Source: Dipteris shenzhenensis (lineage: Eukaryota > Polypodiophyta > Polypodiopsida > Gleicheniales). Taken from it: 64,000 nucleotides of DNA. The notes beneath the pieces are model-generated. The model saw only the letters and a program-made list of their open reading frames with translations, did not search any database and had not been told where the DNA came from. Location: assembly GCA_047967505.1 (NCBI GenBank), contig CM106538.1. The stretch is one strand, 5' to 3'. The position numbers were made by a program, and so were the translations under genes. Of this stretch, positions 1-12,800 are shown piece by piece (position 1 is the first letter of the stretch; each line of letters starts with the position of its first letter).

Positions 1-241
1 AATGGTATCCAACTATCTGATAAAATCTAGCCAGCTTGTAGAAACAATGATACTTGTATGGTCCAAAAGAGAATGTAAAATGTATGTAAGGGAAAGAATG
101 AATATAGTCACAAGTTTATTAAAAAAAGCATGACATAATGTTGGATCATCAACTTCAAGCAAAAGGAAGTAAATCCATGGTGGTCAAGGAAGTGAACAAA
201 GACTCATGTACTTTGATGTTTTAAGTTTTCTTACCTTGCTT

Positions 242-299
<58 letters not shown>

Positions 300-2247
300 C
301 TACATGCATATGCATGCAAGCGTTCTAGACACAATGCTACCCAAACCAACTATTTCAAGAGGATTAGTAAATTTTTAAATTTTGTTAGGCTAGGAGAAGC
401 ACATTCGTTTAATCCAAACTCCACCCATTCATGTATGAGGGTATGCTGACTTGCATGAATAACATTGCCACACCCTTGATCACTTGCTTACTCTAAACAT
501 AGGTACCGATGGAGCTTATGTTTATAATCAGTTGAATACCAGCTTGAAGGACTCTAGAAGGGTGCCACACATAGAACACACCTTTACAAATCAGGCAACT
601 AATTCACAATTCTCTCTTTAGATGTGCCACTTCAAGCCTTTCGTACCTCTATAGTTTCTTGTCTGTTTCTTCAAGCCTTTCATACATACCTCTATAGAGT
701 AATGAATCTTTCTATCAAGGAAAAGTTCCAAATGCAACACTATTGAAAGCATACTAATACTTATCATTGTTTTTATTTCTCATATGTTGAACTTCAAAGT
801 CACATTGCTTTGATATTCTAATAACGGATCATTTCGTCAAAGGCAATGTGGATATTGTAAAGCTTGATATCCAATGATGCTAAAGCTATTTCTAGATGTC
901 AAATTTACCAAGGTATGCTTCAATATTATTGACATTTTGGGTATGCTTTTATTATGCTCATATTTAATATTTTGGTGGTCAACTAGAAATTTAAGGCGAA
1001 CCTTTGTAGTTTGTTGACTTCTCAAATGTAAATATTCTACCATACTATCCTTAGGTACAATATTCTTTATTACTGTTACATGGAAATCCCTCATGCATAC
1101 GATAAACTACACATACACTTTATCCATCCTTCCCCCCATGTTGATCTTCATTCCACATAATTACCTTTCTTGGGCCACTAAAGTATGTATTGAGAAGTTC
1201 AATGCTCTTAAGACTTTTTCAATTGGTTGACTATAACTCTAGCACTATATTTTCTCCATGTAAAGCTTGTCATCATCAATCACCATATCCGTATTGAGCT
1301 TTGTGACGTATATTTTGAACTCCAAGTAACATGATCCCTTGCCCTTGTCCCATCAAACTCCCCTTCCATGCCACCTACTTGTTCAACCTCTTCCCTAGGT
1401 CCCTGCTACCAAATCCTACCAACCTCTTCTCCTTCCATCTCCATCTGCACATGACTATGTATTTAATGCATTAAGTCATATGGAATCATAGGTTCAATCT
1501 TTGGGTCACCTTGGCCATGTTCCAACATGTAAGTTAATATGGAGTTAGGAGCGTTCCACCATATACACCACTCAAGCAAAGTTACTTTCCACGCTTTTAA
1601 GTAGCTTCAACACTGCAGATTCTTTACTTTTGATGTTTCCCCATGTGATATGCCACCAATAATGAATAAACCAATTCCACATGACGTGAACGTGGGAGGG
1701 GCTTGTACATGGCATGGTCCATGAGATTGCCCATGTGATATGTAGTGGATCTTGTATTCCTTAATATACAATATGGATAATTTAGATTCACAATGAGATG
1801 AAAGGATGTGGCCCTTGCTTGACACACTCTTTGAAACTCAAAGAGTTTTCCTTTTGGATAGCAAGTGGACCTTTCCAAGCAACTCTTTTAGTGGTACTTA
1901 TAGACATACTAGCAAAGACCTCATGATCTATTTTAGCTAGTATAATTTTATCATCTTTATACTCTCTTCCTAGGTTAGTTGTAATTTTTAGCTATTGTAA
2001 TTTTATCATCTTTATACTCTCTTCCTAAGCTGGAAGGTTTTGGTCCCCAATATTTCTCCCTTACTATTATTCAATACTTATGTATCCCTCACGTCAATGA
2101 GAGGCTTTAGTACTGCCATGTTGACCTTCAACTAAGGCTAATGTAATTGTCCTTTGGAGTTACTATATGGTGATCACCTCAATGACGGTATATGCATAGC
2201 CCATATAAGTGAGTAATACACTATGACCAACCACTAATCCAAAGTGG

Positions 2248-2249
<2 letters not shown>
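1..2249. other. Intergenic sequence, no gene seen
   Basis: This AT-rich stretch has no convincing exon, splice pattern or transposon protein. The short open frames in it show no recognisable domain. It contains one CT/AC microsatellite, listed separately. Confidence 0.5.
246..300. repeat. (CT)n-(AC)n compound microsatellite
   Basis: A run of about 39 nt of CT dinucleotides passes directly into about 16 nt of AC dinucleotides. It is a simple repeat with no coding value. Confidence 0.95.

Positions 2250-2284
<35 letters not shown>
2250..2284. repeat. (CT)n microsatellite
   Basis: About 35 nt of pure TC/CT dinucleotide repeat, followed by the self-complementary ATGCATATGCATGC. The same CT-then-ATGCATATGCATGC arrangement follows the microsatellite near position 300, so the two loci may be related copies. 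Confidence 0.95.
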
Positions 2285-2286
<2 letters not shown>

Positions 2287-2499
2287 GCATATGCATGCGT
2301 TGTTAAGGAGTCTAGAGAATAGTGCTCTCTCTTCTATCTCAACCACCCTCTTGTTGCTACATTTGACTTCCACACTCCGATATGTTTATGTGTGCACCAC
2401 GTTTCCATTGGAAACACATAATATGCTCCCATGCCCTTTAGCATGGAGAGTTCTTTCATGTTAAGAGCTACCATGCTTGTACCCCTACGTACGTCCCTT

Positions 2500-2616
2500 C
2501 ATTTGTGCGTGTGTGCGCTGTCTCTCTCACCCTCTCTTACACATGTACGTGCAAATGTGAGTGAACAAACACATGCATGAGCATACATGTGTTTGCATAA
2601 ACATAGACATCAAGCT

Positions 2617-2654
<38 letters not shown>

Positions 2655-3088
2655 GTGTGCATATATGTGCACGTACGCACACACGTGCATGCATGTATGC
2701 ATTCACACAATCATGCATGTGCATGTGCGAGTGCACACATACACTTTTTATGGGGGGAGGGGATCCTTAACTGTCATATTACAGTGATGAGCACTTCCCA
2801 GAAAAGGAACATGCTGATAAGCGGCGAGGACACAGTGGGTGAAGTGGGTGTAAGCAGAAGCATCGAACTGATGAGCACACGGACAATCATAAAGCAATTG
2901 TCGTAGCAACATCCGAAAAAAGTGACAAATCATAAAATGATTGTCGTGTGTGATTCCATGTCTGTGCGCGTGCACACACACATGCAAGAACACATACATG
3001 CATGCATGCGTGCATGCGCAAACACACCCCCCTGCAAACACAGATGCATACACGCCTCGAATGCATGTATGTTGGTGTACACATGCAC
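2500..3088. repeat. Alternating purine-pyrimidine (CA/TG-rich) low-complexity tract
   Basis: Two long stretches (about 2615-2745 and 2955-3088) consist mostly of alternating purine and pyrimidine bases: (CT)n, (CA)n and mixed CACGTG/CATGCATG motifs. Between them is a non-repetitive segment of about 200 bp. The open frames on both strands are compositional artefacts rich in His, Thr, Cys and Val. Such alternation is the type of sequence known to adopt Z-DNA under superhelical stress; that is an inference here. Confidence 0.8.
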
Positions 3089-3342
3089 TTTTTTTTTTGG
3101 GGGTGAAATCTTTGATTGATTATATTAAATGAGTAGCAACCTCAAAATAAGGTGCTACAATTACATCAACTGAAACTTTCAGTATATGCCAAAAAGACCT
3201 CATGATCTATGCAGCGGGTCTGCAAGCAATCAAAGAAAGATTCCTACAGAGAACGCCTAAAAGGCCAAACAGAGAGAAAGTAGGATCACCAAAGACTTTA
3301 CAATTCCTATATGTCCATAAAGTCCACAGTGCCCAGTAGCGC
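3089..3342 (-). mobile_element. 5'-truncated LINE 3' end with target duplication
   Basis: On the - strand this 254 bp piece reads W-A-L-W-T-L-W-T-Y-R-N-C-K-V-F, the pattern found at the extreme C terminus of plant LINE ORF2 proteins just after the zinc-binding domain. It then runs into a 3' UTR and ends in an A tract (a T run at 3089 on the + strand). A 10 bp direct repeat, ACACATGCAC, flanks it at 3079-3088 and 3343-3352. The background is CA-rich, so this duplication is suggestive rather than certain. The piece is too short to encode anything. Confidence 0.65.
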
Positions 3343-3351
3343 ACACATGCA

Positions 3352-3480
3352 CACACTCAGAGAGTCACACACACAAATCAGTCCCCCCCAAAAAAACACA
3401 CACACACACACACACATCAAAAAAAAAGTGGAAAACACACTTTTTTTTTTTTGGTGGAATTAAATCACACACTCTCTCAC
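3352..3480. repeat. (CA)n, A-run and T-run low-complexity sequence
   Basis: Several short CACACA tracts, an A-run near 3419 and a T-run near 3441. This is simple sequence just upstream of the possible first exon of the TPX2-family gene. Confidence 0.8.
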
Positions 3481-3753
3481 ACCAAACACAGTGATACTCA
3501 TCACTCAGAAAGGTGCACAGAGCTTGCAGAGCTGCCCATCTAGCTCATTTGCAAGAGCTACTCTCGCATCTTGTGGAGAGCTCTTTTCCACCAACCCCTT
3601 TGGCTTCTCTACATTCCTCGCCCCCCACCTGCCAGCCACATTGCCTCTCTCTCCTTGCTCTTTCTCCAGCATTCTTGCAGACCCAACTTTGGATTGCCTC
3701 CGATCCCTTCTTTCAGGACCAACATTGTCCCCTCAACAAGAATCCTTGCTGCG
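3481..3753 (+). other. Possible untranslated first exon of the TPX2-family gene
   Basis: This CT-rich but non-repetitive stretch ends in a good donor site (TGCTGCG then GTGAGTT, exon end 3753). It lies about 2.6 kb upstream of the first supported coding exon, on the same strand. WVD2-like genes in plants often carry an intron in the 5' UTR, so this could be the transcription start region. No TATA box or coding continuity proves it; the call rests on the donor and the position. Confidence 0.25.
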
Positions 3754-5491
3754 GTGAGTTCTCTTTTTGGCTTGGCTTTATCCACTTTCTGGCCTGTATC
3801 ACCAATGCGAGCTTGTCAAACTTCTGAGATTATAGCTTCGTATGTTTTTGAGGCCTATCTGCACCCTCTGTGATTTGGGTCCTGCACCTTTTGTGATTTG
3901 GGTCCTTCGTGCATGAGATCACTAGCTGCACGAGCGATCGTCTATGTAAACATGTACTGGAGAATCGTACACTGTCCCTCGAGGAAGCATTGTCGATGAC
4001 TCACCATCTTATTAGATTCGCAATAAATGTAGCGCCTGGATAGCCCGTACAAGCAATGGATTAGCTCAAAGTCCAAACATTAGCTTGAGATCTATCAGGA
4101 AAAGTAGGATGTCTAGGACGCAACGATTGTCTGATTGCTTTACCCCTGCGAATCTAAAGAAGCGAGACCGAATTGAGAGCCTCACTTAGAACAAAGCAGC
4201 GGACGGGGATTCACTGCCACATAAGAATTTTGAGAATCGCGTTACGCAAGAGCCGTACTCGAAGAAGTTGATGGCATCTTTCCTAGCGGGCTAGGTTGAC
4301 ATTTGTTAAGCTGAAGAACCTGTAGCGCACGTAAACAATCGTGTTCACTCCTCCTCTTATTTTTTATGTCTCATGAGGGAATGCTCCTCTTTACAGGACT
4401 GTGGATTCCTGCACAAAATCAAAATTTGGTCTGGTTACATTGTCCAGGGCATTTCCGTTTCCTGAAGGATGATTTTGAACTGACTCAAGGGTTCATGGCT
4501 TACTTCCTGTTTCATTATCTTTCTGGACCCTTCGGTATTCCCTTAGGCAAAGCCTTTGCAATCGAAAATCGTATGGGAATCTGACTACTCGAGTTTAGCT
4601 GGGCAACAATTTCGCATCAGACTTGGGTCTGACGTGTATTCCAGCTGATACCTTGGTAGAACCTGATGTTTAGCAAACAGATATGAAAACGTGAGGCAGC
4701 AACAAACGAAAACCCTCATGTACGCGCTCTTATTTATGGCAGAAATTGGTCATGTATAGGAAGAAATGCTGCAATCGTGTCTTCAAGAGATGAATTGAAG
4801 CATGCAACATATCAGAACAACTATTCCAACAAGCAGGCTATCCAGCCAGAGCTCTGCTATAGCTCTTCCATTTATGACCAGCCAACAAGTGACCCAAACT
4901 GCAAAGACATGATGCCATCCTACCTTCGGGCTCTTCTGAGAGCCAACTTACATCCATGAGGAAAGCTCAGTGAGGTAGACTAATAGACTAATCACAAAAT
5001 AAGTAACTACTTGTTCCGAGCGACCGCAAACAGGATAGCTGTGGCTTTACATTCAACATGTAAGCCAACTTCTAGTGGATAGCCCCAACAAAAGAAAATA
5101 CAAGATCTTGCTGGTTTTGAAATTTCCTTTGCCAAAAAGCAACTTTGCCATCGGAATCTATATTGCGGAGCTCTGCAAATGAAGGCAAACTGAGCTGGAA
5201 GATGGAGTGGAGACCACCCAGGTTGTAGAAGTAGACCTTTAGTGCAACTCGGGTTAAGTTTTCACTTTTTGTAAGATCTAAAACTGAAGTGTAAAACCTG
5301 AATACACAGATCATTTATAAACACAAGATGCGCCAAGATTTACCTGTCTCCCACCAGAATAAATATTAAAACTATAGTCATCTCCTCTCTCTCTCTCTGT
5401 GGAGTGGATGCTCGCTTTAGTGGCTCCACTCTTTAGTTTTTTCTAATTTATCTGTTTGTTAAGTCTCATAGACCTTTTGGTCTCCTGCAGA

Positions 5492-5525
<34 letters not shown>

Positions 5526-6331
5526 CCCCACCCGGCTCTCCCCCCTTCTCTCTTGTGTTATCTCCATCCTTCTTCTCTTCCCTCCTACAGATGCACAAGG
5601 AGGATCACACGAAATAAGCACAAAAAGACCAGCCAAAGTGTGTAGCTGTTCTCTGCCTCCTTTTCATTCTCTCTTCAATTTTAAGTAGCTCTCAACTATT
5701 AAGGATGGGTATATGCTTTTTACGTGAAGGTACATATAAATATAGAAAAGTAAACAACAATCAATTATGCATGGCGAGTGGGGCCATGTGACCCTCTTGT
5801 AATAATGGTCATGATATAAATCTGGTTCATGGTACTCATTGTAGTTTGTGTACTGGTAAACTGGTCTCAAAAGGTGTCCTTGTTTTGTGGAAGGACGAGT
5901 GCATACCAATGGTACTGGAAATAGTAAGCGGAGATTAAGAGTGCGTATAGGGTTTTAGGGGTTTTCTTTTGAGCGAGTGAGAATTGTAGTCTCGCATTAG
6001 ATTCCACAGGTTTCATATCTACCGATAACTTTGACAGGCATATGCAATGATGCTAATTCTTCTTGTTCCTTGTGTGTGCTGTGCTTGTAATTGTCTACTG
6101 CTGCTTGTTTTTAAATCTCTGATGCAGTCATTCAAGTTGCATCTTTGCAGTTTGAATGCTCCTGAGAGGGCTATATGGCTTTCATCTGAGAGGTCCTCTC
6201 TGAATTCTGTCATGGTGGGCAAGGTCTTCTTCCAGTCACAGTCAACATATACAAAGGGTACAGAATTCTTTGGCATCTGGATTTCTTGCTTAAAAGACAG
6301 CATTGAATAACATTCTCAATTTCTTGCAAAG
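3754..6331 (+). other. Region upstream of the TPX2-family coding exons; presumed promoter, UTR or intron
   Basis: No protein-like exon was recognised here. It contains CT microsatellites (about 5384-5397 and 5491-5517). A plausible acceptor with a good pyrimidine tract lies at about 6125 (CTGATGCAG). Sequence from there to 6397 could be 5' UTR of the TPX2-family gene, though it carries upstream ATGs, for example at 6212. The open frames at 4366 and 4777 match nothing I know. Confidence 0.35.
5404..5495 (+). repeat. Dispersed repeat, copy 1 (LINE 3'-end-like)
   Basis: This segment (TAGTGGCTCCACTCTTTAG, then AGTCTCATAGACC and a GGTCT tract) shares order and wording with 23262-23335. Both pass into a CT/TTTC-rich simple tract. 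The layout resembles the 3' tail of a non-LTR element, but no coding part is attached, so the family is unassigned. Confidence 0.35.
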
Positions 6332-6334
6332 AAG

Positions 6335-6853
6335 GTGGCTTTGGATCAGGTTCTTGCTGAAGGCCCGTCTGTACTTGAAGCCCCAAGTTTAGAAGGGATG
6401 GATAATGGAAGCCTTGTTGATCAGGAGATTGATTTGATGTCCATTACTATGGGCAAAGACAACACTGAGGCAAAACTTTCAAATGCAGACAAAGAAGCGA
6501 TCCTAGCTGATGATATGATGCTTGAAGAAAGATTGAGAAAAGATTTTGAAGCAAAAGCAGGAAATGGTCAGAGCCTCATATCATCAGAAGTAGACATGGT
6601 TTTAGACATGTCAGAAGATTTAATGCCATCTCAACTGTCTGAAGACAAAGAAGATGACCTTACAGCTCCTTCTACAGAGAAATGTGAAGCAGAGGTTTCT
6701 TGTTCAAGGGAGGACGAGCAGAAGCCCAGGCTGGAAGTTTCCAGCTACATGAGTGACGCTCAAGCAGCTGACAAAACCGAAACCAAATCTTCAGGCAAAT
6801 CTGAAGTAATTAAGCTATCAAATCAGATGAGCTATAAAAAATCAGGATCAAAG
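6335..6853 (+). CDS. TPX2-family gene, first supported coding exon
   Basis: An open frame of 173 codons ends at a donor (GGATCAAAG then GTAATT), phase 0. Composition is acidic with many Ser, Asp and Glu, as usual for the variable N terminus of the family. A splice acceptor may lie at TTGCAAAG (about 6331). Otherwise translation starts at ATG 6398 within the exon. Confidence 0.75.
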
Positions 6854-9800
6854 GTAATTCTTTGTTTTTGTGTATATGCACTAGCTGACACTGGAACCTT
6901 GTGTACTCAGGTTTTCTTCCTTAAGGATCTAACTCTGCTTTGATAAAACTTTTCTTTGCTGCATGTTTAGGCTTTAAATTTAACTCAGTTTGACTTTAAA
7001 CAGTGGATTTCTTTCTGGGATGGATAGGATGGTTGTGTTTGTGAAAGTCATCGTTAATACTTCTGTAAATGGCATGCACAGTTCTACCAAGGCGATCACA
7101 AGTATGCCCATAGGATACATCAAGCTCCAATTTTTCAATTCAATGCAGTTCTTATGTGTCATGAGGACCACTCATTTTGTGCTGATTACAATGATATATA
7201 CTCCAATTATATTTCATATATGAATTTGCTGGCTAAATGTAGCAATGCTACTTCAGATGTCCTTTCACAGTCCTGAAGCACTTCTGTTTTTGTAATTATA
7301 TTCTGATGCATAGTCGTGCAAATATATGTGTAAACACAGGGGTTTTCAACACTTTATGCACAAAAAAGGGTTGGACCAAGCATCAGAAAATTTAAACATA
7401 TTCCAGCCCAAAACTCCTCACAGTTAGTCTCTGGTGCTGCAAAAGTCAGGGTTTCGCATTCAACAAATGGAACAATGAATGCTTCCTCAGGATCTTTGGC
7501 AAGATTAGATAGGAATGATATAGGAAAGAAAGGGGTCTTGTGTACATCTCACGTCAAGGCAGGAAACCCGGGTTTGCGACTAAGACAATCACCCAGTGTT
7601 GGAAGTTCTCACTCAAATTTTACTGTACCCCAGCCATTTGCACTTGCAACAGACAAAAGAGCTTCTTTGGCAGGGCAACTTGCAGAGCATGAAATTGCAA
7701 GGACATCTTCCAGCTCCAAAAATGCTCAGGTATGATTGACCTTGTTGAGCACAAATTCAGTGTGGCAGTCTCTTTGTTTTTCATGTTCACAGATTGTGGC
7801 AATGTGGCAGTACAGTCAGTCTCTTTGGCTGTTGGGATTAGTGGCACATTCATATTCTTTGATGTTTAGTTTTTGTGTCACATATCGATATGATATGCGT
7901 TTTTCATGCTTGAAATGTCGTATCAAATTTGCTGATTTCAGTTCTGAAATGTATTGTGCATGTGAGTGAATCTGAATCTTAGATATTGCAAAGTCTGCTC
8001 CTCTGGAAAGTTAAGTGTTGGGGTGAACTGAATATGTATGCTGCAAAAGAAGTCATTATGTCAAGTCTACAAAATAGATGCGTGATTCCTTACATGTGGG
8101 AACTTAAAATGGAACTGGGTACTGTGACAATTCAAATCTGGTTCTTCTGGAAGGCTGATTGTTGGGAGGAAGCAAACTTAAGTTTTATATATCTAGATGA
8201 TTCCATGAACATGCTCAAACTCATCCTCTAGAAGAAAATAAAATGATGGTTTGATGCCATAATAGTCAGGTTTGGGGAAAAGCAACTCCATACTTCGTGA
8301 GAGTGTTATTCTGTTAAGTTTGTGCAACTGGTCTGATGCGTACTTGTTTGAGGTGAGAATGAATTTGGATATTGTTACAATGCAACTTTAATGCAAGGTT
8401 TTTTCCGCTGGGGGCAAGTGCATTTATTTTTCCTCTAGAAGTATTATTTTTATTGTGAACAACATTGCTATCCTTGTAGGTTCCAAAGAAAGATGAACGA
8501 AGGCTGTTGGGTGTCAAAGGGGAGAACCTGAAGTGAGTCCTGAAGAAATCCTCTCATTATCTTATTTCCCTGCTTGTCAGTCTTTTGCTTTTGGTCTCAT
8601 GAAGCTTGAATTTGCATTGTGTTCACTGTTCACAAACAAAGAAGTGCAGAGTTGCGACCTTTTCTTAGCTCATACAAGGTTTTAAAAGAAATTCTGCATG
8701 AAGCAGCATGTTTCGTGCTAAGCTTGTTCCAGCATTTTTCATATGAAGCTTGTTCCAACACACCTCATTCCTTGGATCTAATGGTGTGCTCGATAGAAAG
8801 GCTGTGATGGATTGGGGCAATCTTGTTGACCCCAAATGGGCAAGGGCCAAGGTTTTTTAAAGTGCTGTACTTGTGCTAGATGTAATGGGCTCACAAAGAG
8901 CCCTAGAGAAATCAGGCTAATATGTTTTATCTTCTGACTTTGAAGCAGTGGAAAGAGAGAGATTATTGATTCAAAGTGAGTTTGCCATGTGTTACAAGTT
9001 GAAAGGAATGAAGTAACACCTGACCAAAATTCCAAATCTCTGTGAGCAACTGGTGGTGTAAGCAGTTACAACACATTCAGTTTTAGAATGCTAAGTAATT
9101 GGGTGTGTAAGGTGCATGAATTCAAGTTGACTATCTCGTCACCTAAATGTGTGCTGGAAGGGCAAATCTGAAGACAATCAGTCTAGCAAGTCTGACTAAA
9201 AGGAGCCAGGGTATTTGATGGTCTCAAAAGGAGGTTTTGAAGGTTATACATCTAAGGAAGCATCAATTCTTGTTATTGTATGATGAATTTCATTTTCTTT
9301 GGATTTAGCAGCCATTATGAAGCACTCAAGACTTCAAAAGCTAAAGCAATGCAAGTTAGGGCAAGTACCAACACTTTCACTTTCAAAAGCGATGTGAGGG
9401 CTGAAAGGAGAAAAGAGGTAGACATATTTCTTGACTTGCATGTTCTGGATAAAACTGCAAAAATGCGTTGCTGCCTTTCTTAGGATTTTATAAGGCTCCT
9501 TATTCTGAAACCCATGACCCTTCTTTGGTAAAACGTGTTTAGGGCTCCTTTTTTGCACATGCAGCTGCCTATAAGGGCAGCACATGGAATGCAGAAAGCT
9601 CGCTTCTCTACTTTTTCAAATTTACATTGTACTATATAAGCTTCATGGTATTTTAGTGACTTATGTGACTGGTGGTTTCAGTTTAACTCAAAGCTTGAGG
9701 AGAGATTGACTGCCAAGGAAGCAGAAAAGAATCAAGCACAAGCAAAGACTAAGGTTCTTCTTTGCTTCATAATCAAAACTCGATCCAAGCCAAATGGAGT

Positions 9801-12800
9801 GAAGTCTATTTGTTGTTTTGTAGAGATGTGTGTATGGTTGCAGCATAAGGCTTATAAGCATACCAAAAGGTTCCAAGTTTTGAGCATTCTTTGAAGGATC
9901 AAAGTGAAATAAATTATACTAGTGTGATCAAAATGTGGAATATCAACTGGGAGGTTATTTTAAAGACCTAACATAAGGCTTTGACTTCCAATCGACTCTG
10001 TAATGTGGTTTTGATGAAGTTTCACAAACAATCTTCTGGCAGCATCTAATCCCAAAATCTTACCTGAAATTAACCGTTCTTTGGAGAGTTTGCTAGTTTA
10101 ATTCTTGCTTTTCTAAACAGGCTCAATGTTGAATCTCTTTTGATGAACTTCACAGAACTAAGGCTACTACTAATCATTTCAGATGAGTCTCTAGGGGAAA
10201 ACAAGTTTTGTGCAAGATGTTGCCTCTCTCAAAAGATAGCCAATACTCCACATGCTCTTCTCCAGTTTATGAGCCTTCGTGCTTCTGTTTCTCAAGATCT
10301 GAATGTTCATGCTTGAGTGACTCTTGTACACATCTTCATGAATGCTGAGCGTAATCTACTGGGAGAAGTTTGCTCTGCTTGCAGGTTAGGCTTTTATTGA
10401 GCTAGGTCCAGTTCTCTAAAATATTGGACATAAGTGAATCATACTCTTTTAGTATTGCTTCCACTTGATGCCTATAGGTTCTTCAACAAATTGACAAAAG
10501 ACGAACAAAAGAATTTTCAGCACTTACATGGTTCTCAATACTGACATTGTTTGACAGTGTCCGTCTAGATTCAAAAGGAAATTCTTCAAATGGAGACGAC
10601 TCGCTTACGTACTCACATGGGATATTTATGCCATTTGCCATTCACGTACTCACATAGGATGTTTGCTATTTCTATATGTGCATCTGGATCAAATATCTTT
10701 GACCTTTATCTTTTTAAGGACTGATCAACTTCATGTTGTGCCTCCTCATCGTCATGATGTTGCAGTGCTTGCAACTTATCATATGAAGAATCTAGAAATT
10801 CCATACATCCTGCATCAGTCTCATGTCTCAACTGACAAACCTTTTTTTTCTCAGTATCAAAGAACCAATTAACCTTTCATATCAGTCTCACAATAAAAAT
10901 ATGCTTTTTACTTTTGTCTTTAGGATTCATTCTAAGCTGTTTAGCTTAATAAGAATAAGCAGTACAACCAAAAACATGTAAATCTCTTACAGACGGTCTT
11001 GTTCATTATGAAGCTTGCTCCAATGCCATATCATTAACTACTGTTTTAACTACCAAAGTTAGATGTTGAAGTGATCACAAACTTCAACGTCACAAGCTAA
11101 CTGAGTACGGATATCTTTTTAAAAAAACCTATCAATTTATAAAAACCACAATGTGTACATAACTCTATCTATGAACACTATCAAAGTAATGGTCGGTATA
11201 AAAACGCTTCAGCATGCTGCTAAAATTCACATGTAAACTAAAAAACTTAGCATGACTTTTTCAAGTTGAGTTTGATGCTTCTTTCCTTTGAAGTGAATTT
11301 GTACTCCATCTTCTGTACTACATTCAACTTTGTAGAGTTTAACTCATATTTCTTTCTCGTCTTCTTTTTCACCAAAAGTGTACTCATATGAGGATGATGT
11401 AGAAGTATTTTGAGAAAGATAGAATTGTTCCAAGCATACCTTTGTAGAATTTTTCCAACTATTCCTTTGTTTTAGACAGTTGATCTTTGATGTCTTCATC
11501 TTTTGCTTTTGCTTCATAAGCCATCTCTCTTACGGATTTCTCTGGAAAACAGCTGATGGTCTCTTTTGAAGAATCTTTTTTGATCTTCTTCTTGTTGAAA
11601 TCCATTCTTTGATTGATGCTGTAATGTCAGACTTTGCCAAAGGATGTCTCTAGTGTTAAGAGAGCACCAATATAGGCTTTCAAAAAACCAAATAATAGAA
11701 AATTTTGAGAGTGTAAAAAATAAAGCTGAGAAACTTTCGATAGATTCCCCTTTTGATGCTGAAGAGCCTCAACAAATTACTCTTGAATATAAGGATAGTC
11801 CTTTAAAATAGATTGAGTAGAATTAACTAATGGCCTTAGAAATATGTTACATATGTCGTGAAGCATGTGATTCATTCCACGTGATAAAAATAATGTGAAG
11901 CTTTGTATGAAAGCAATGAAAGTTTTAGTCTTTCCAAACAAAGCAAAGAGTACATGGAGGGGAGAGGGGGCCTTGTGAAGTTGCGAGATGCCACTAGTAA
12001 ACTTCGCCATTGTCTGTTTTCGAGTCCGTCTATCCACCATCTCATTTGCACGGGCCTGCCTAACCACGTGAATACTGTTCGGAGGCTAGCAATCTGCCTA
12101 ACCATGTGAACACTGTTCGGAGGCTAGTAATCTGAATTAAATTTGCTCATTCCCTCTTTGAAAGGGATGTCAGTTATTTGATAACATTAAACCTTCTTTC
12201 AGCCTGGCAATGCTTGTAATGCAGATAAGCTCACCTCAAACTTGGATCATCCATCCATCCTTTTGGAAAGGAGCGGAGTTAGTTAAACATTCCGTTGTGG
12301 TGTATGACCCGTAGTCTCCATGTCTCTAAGAGTTATAGTGCATACATTCATATGTTTGACATATTAAACACACCCATTACAAGGTGATATAGGCCAACAA
12401 TGAACACAACCATTTGTATTTGCACTTATCTTTCCTCTTTATTTTGAGTTTCTATTTGGGTTTTCCTTATAGCCGCTATTGCAGACGATGTCATAGCTGC
12501 AAGAAGTTATATATGTAGGCTTGAGGTATGTATATGATACATACCTTTTCCATGTGATAAAGAGTCTTTACGATATCACATCTAAGCAAGGCCCATGCGA
12601 TATATTAATTATCTCATGCGATGATACATTAGTTGTACTATAAGAGTTAGGGTACCAAACAAAATCATGCTTCTACTATGCGATGAAGGTTTCATAGTAT
12701 CACATGCTATTGAGTTTTCAACCCACTCAAGACAAAATCAATCTTATGATTTGGTAGTCAAGGGTATCCTTTTATACTTAGATTTCTATATCCACTTGAT

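Noticed and set aside
2527-3132. Cys/His/Thr-rich small proteins on both strands
   Set aside because: Products of the CA/TG-rich low-complexity tract.
4366-4959. Two short open frames of 72 and 60 codons upstream of the TPX2-family gene
   Set aside because: No similarity that I recognise, no splice consistency with neighbours, and ordinary composition for non-coding DNA.
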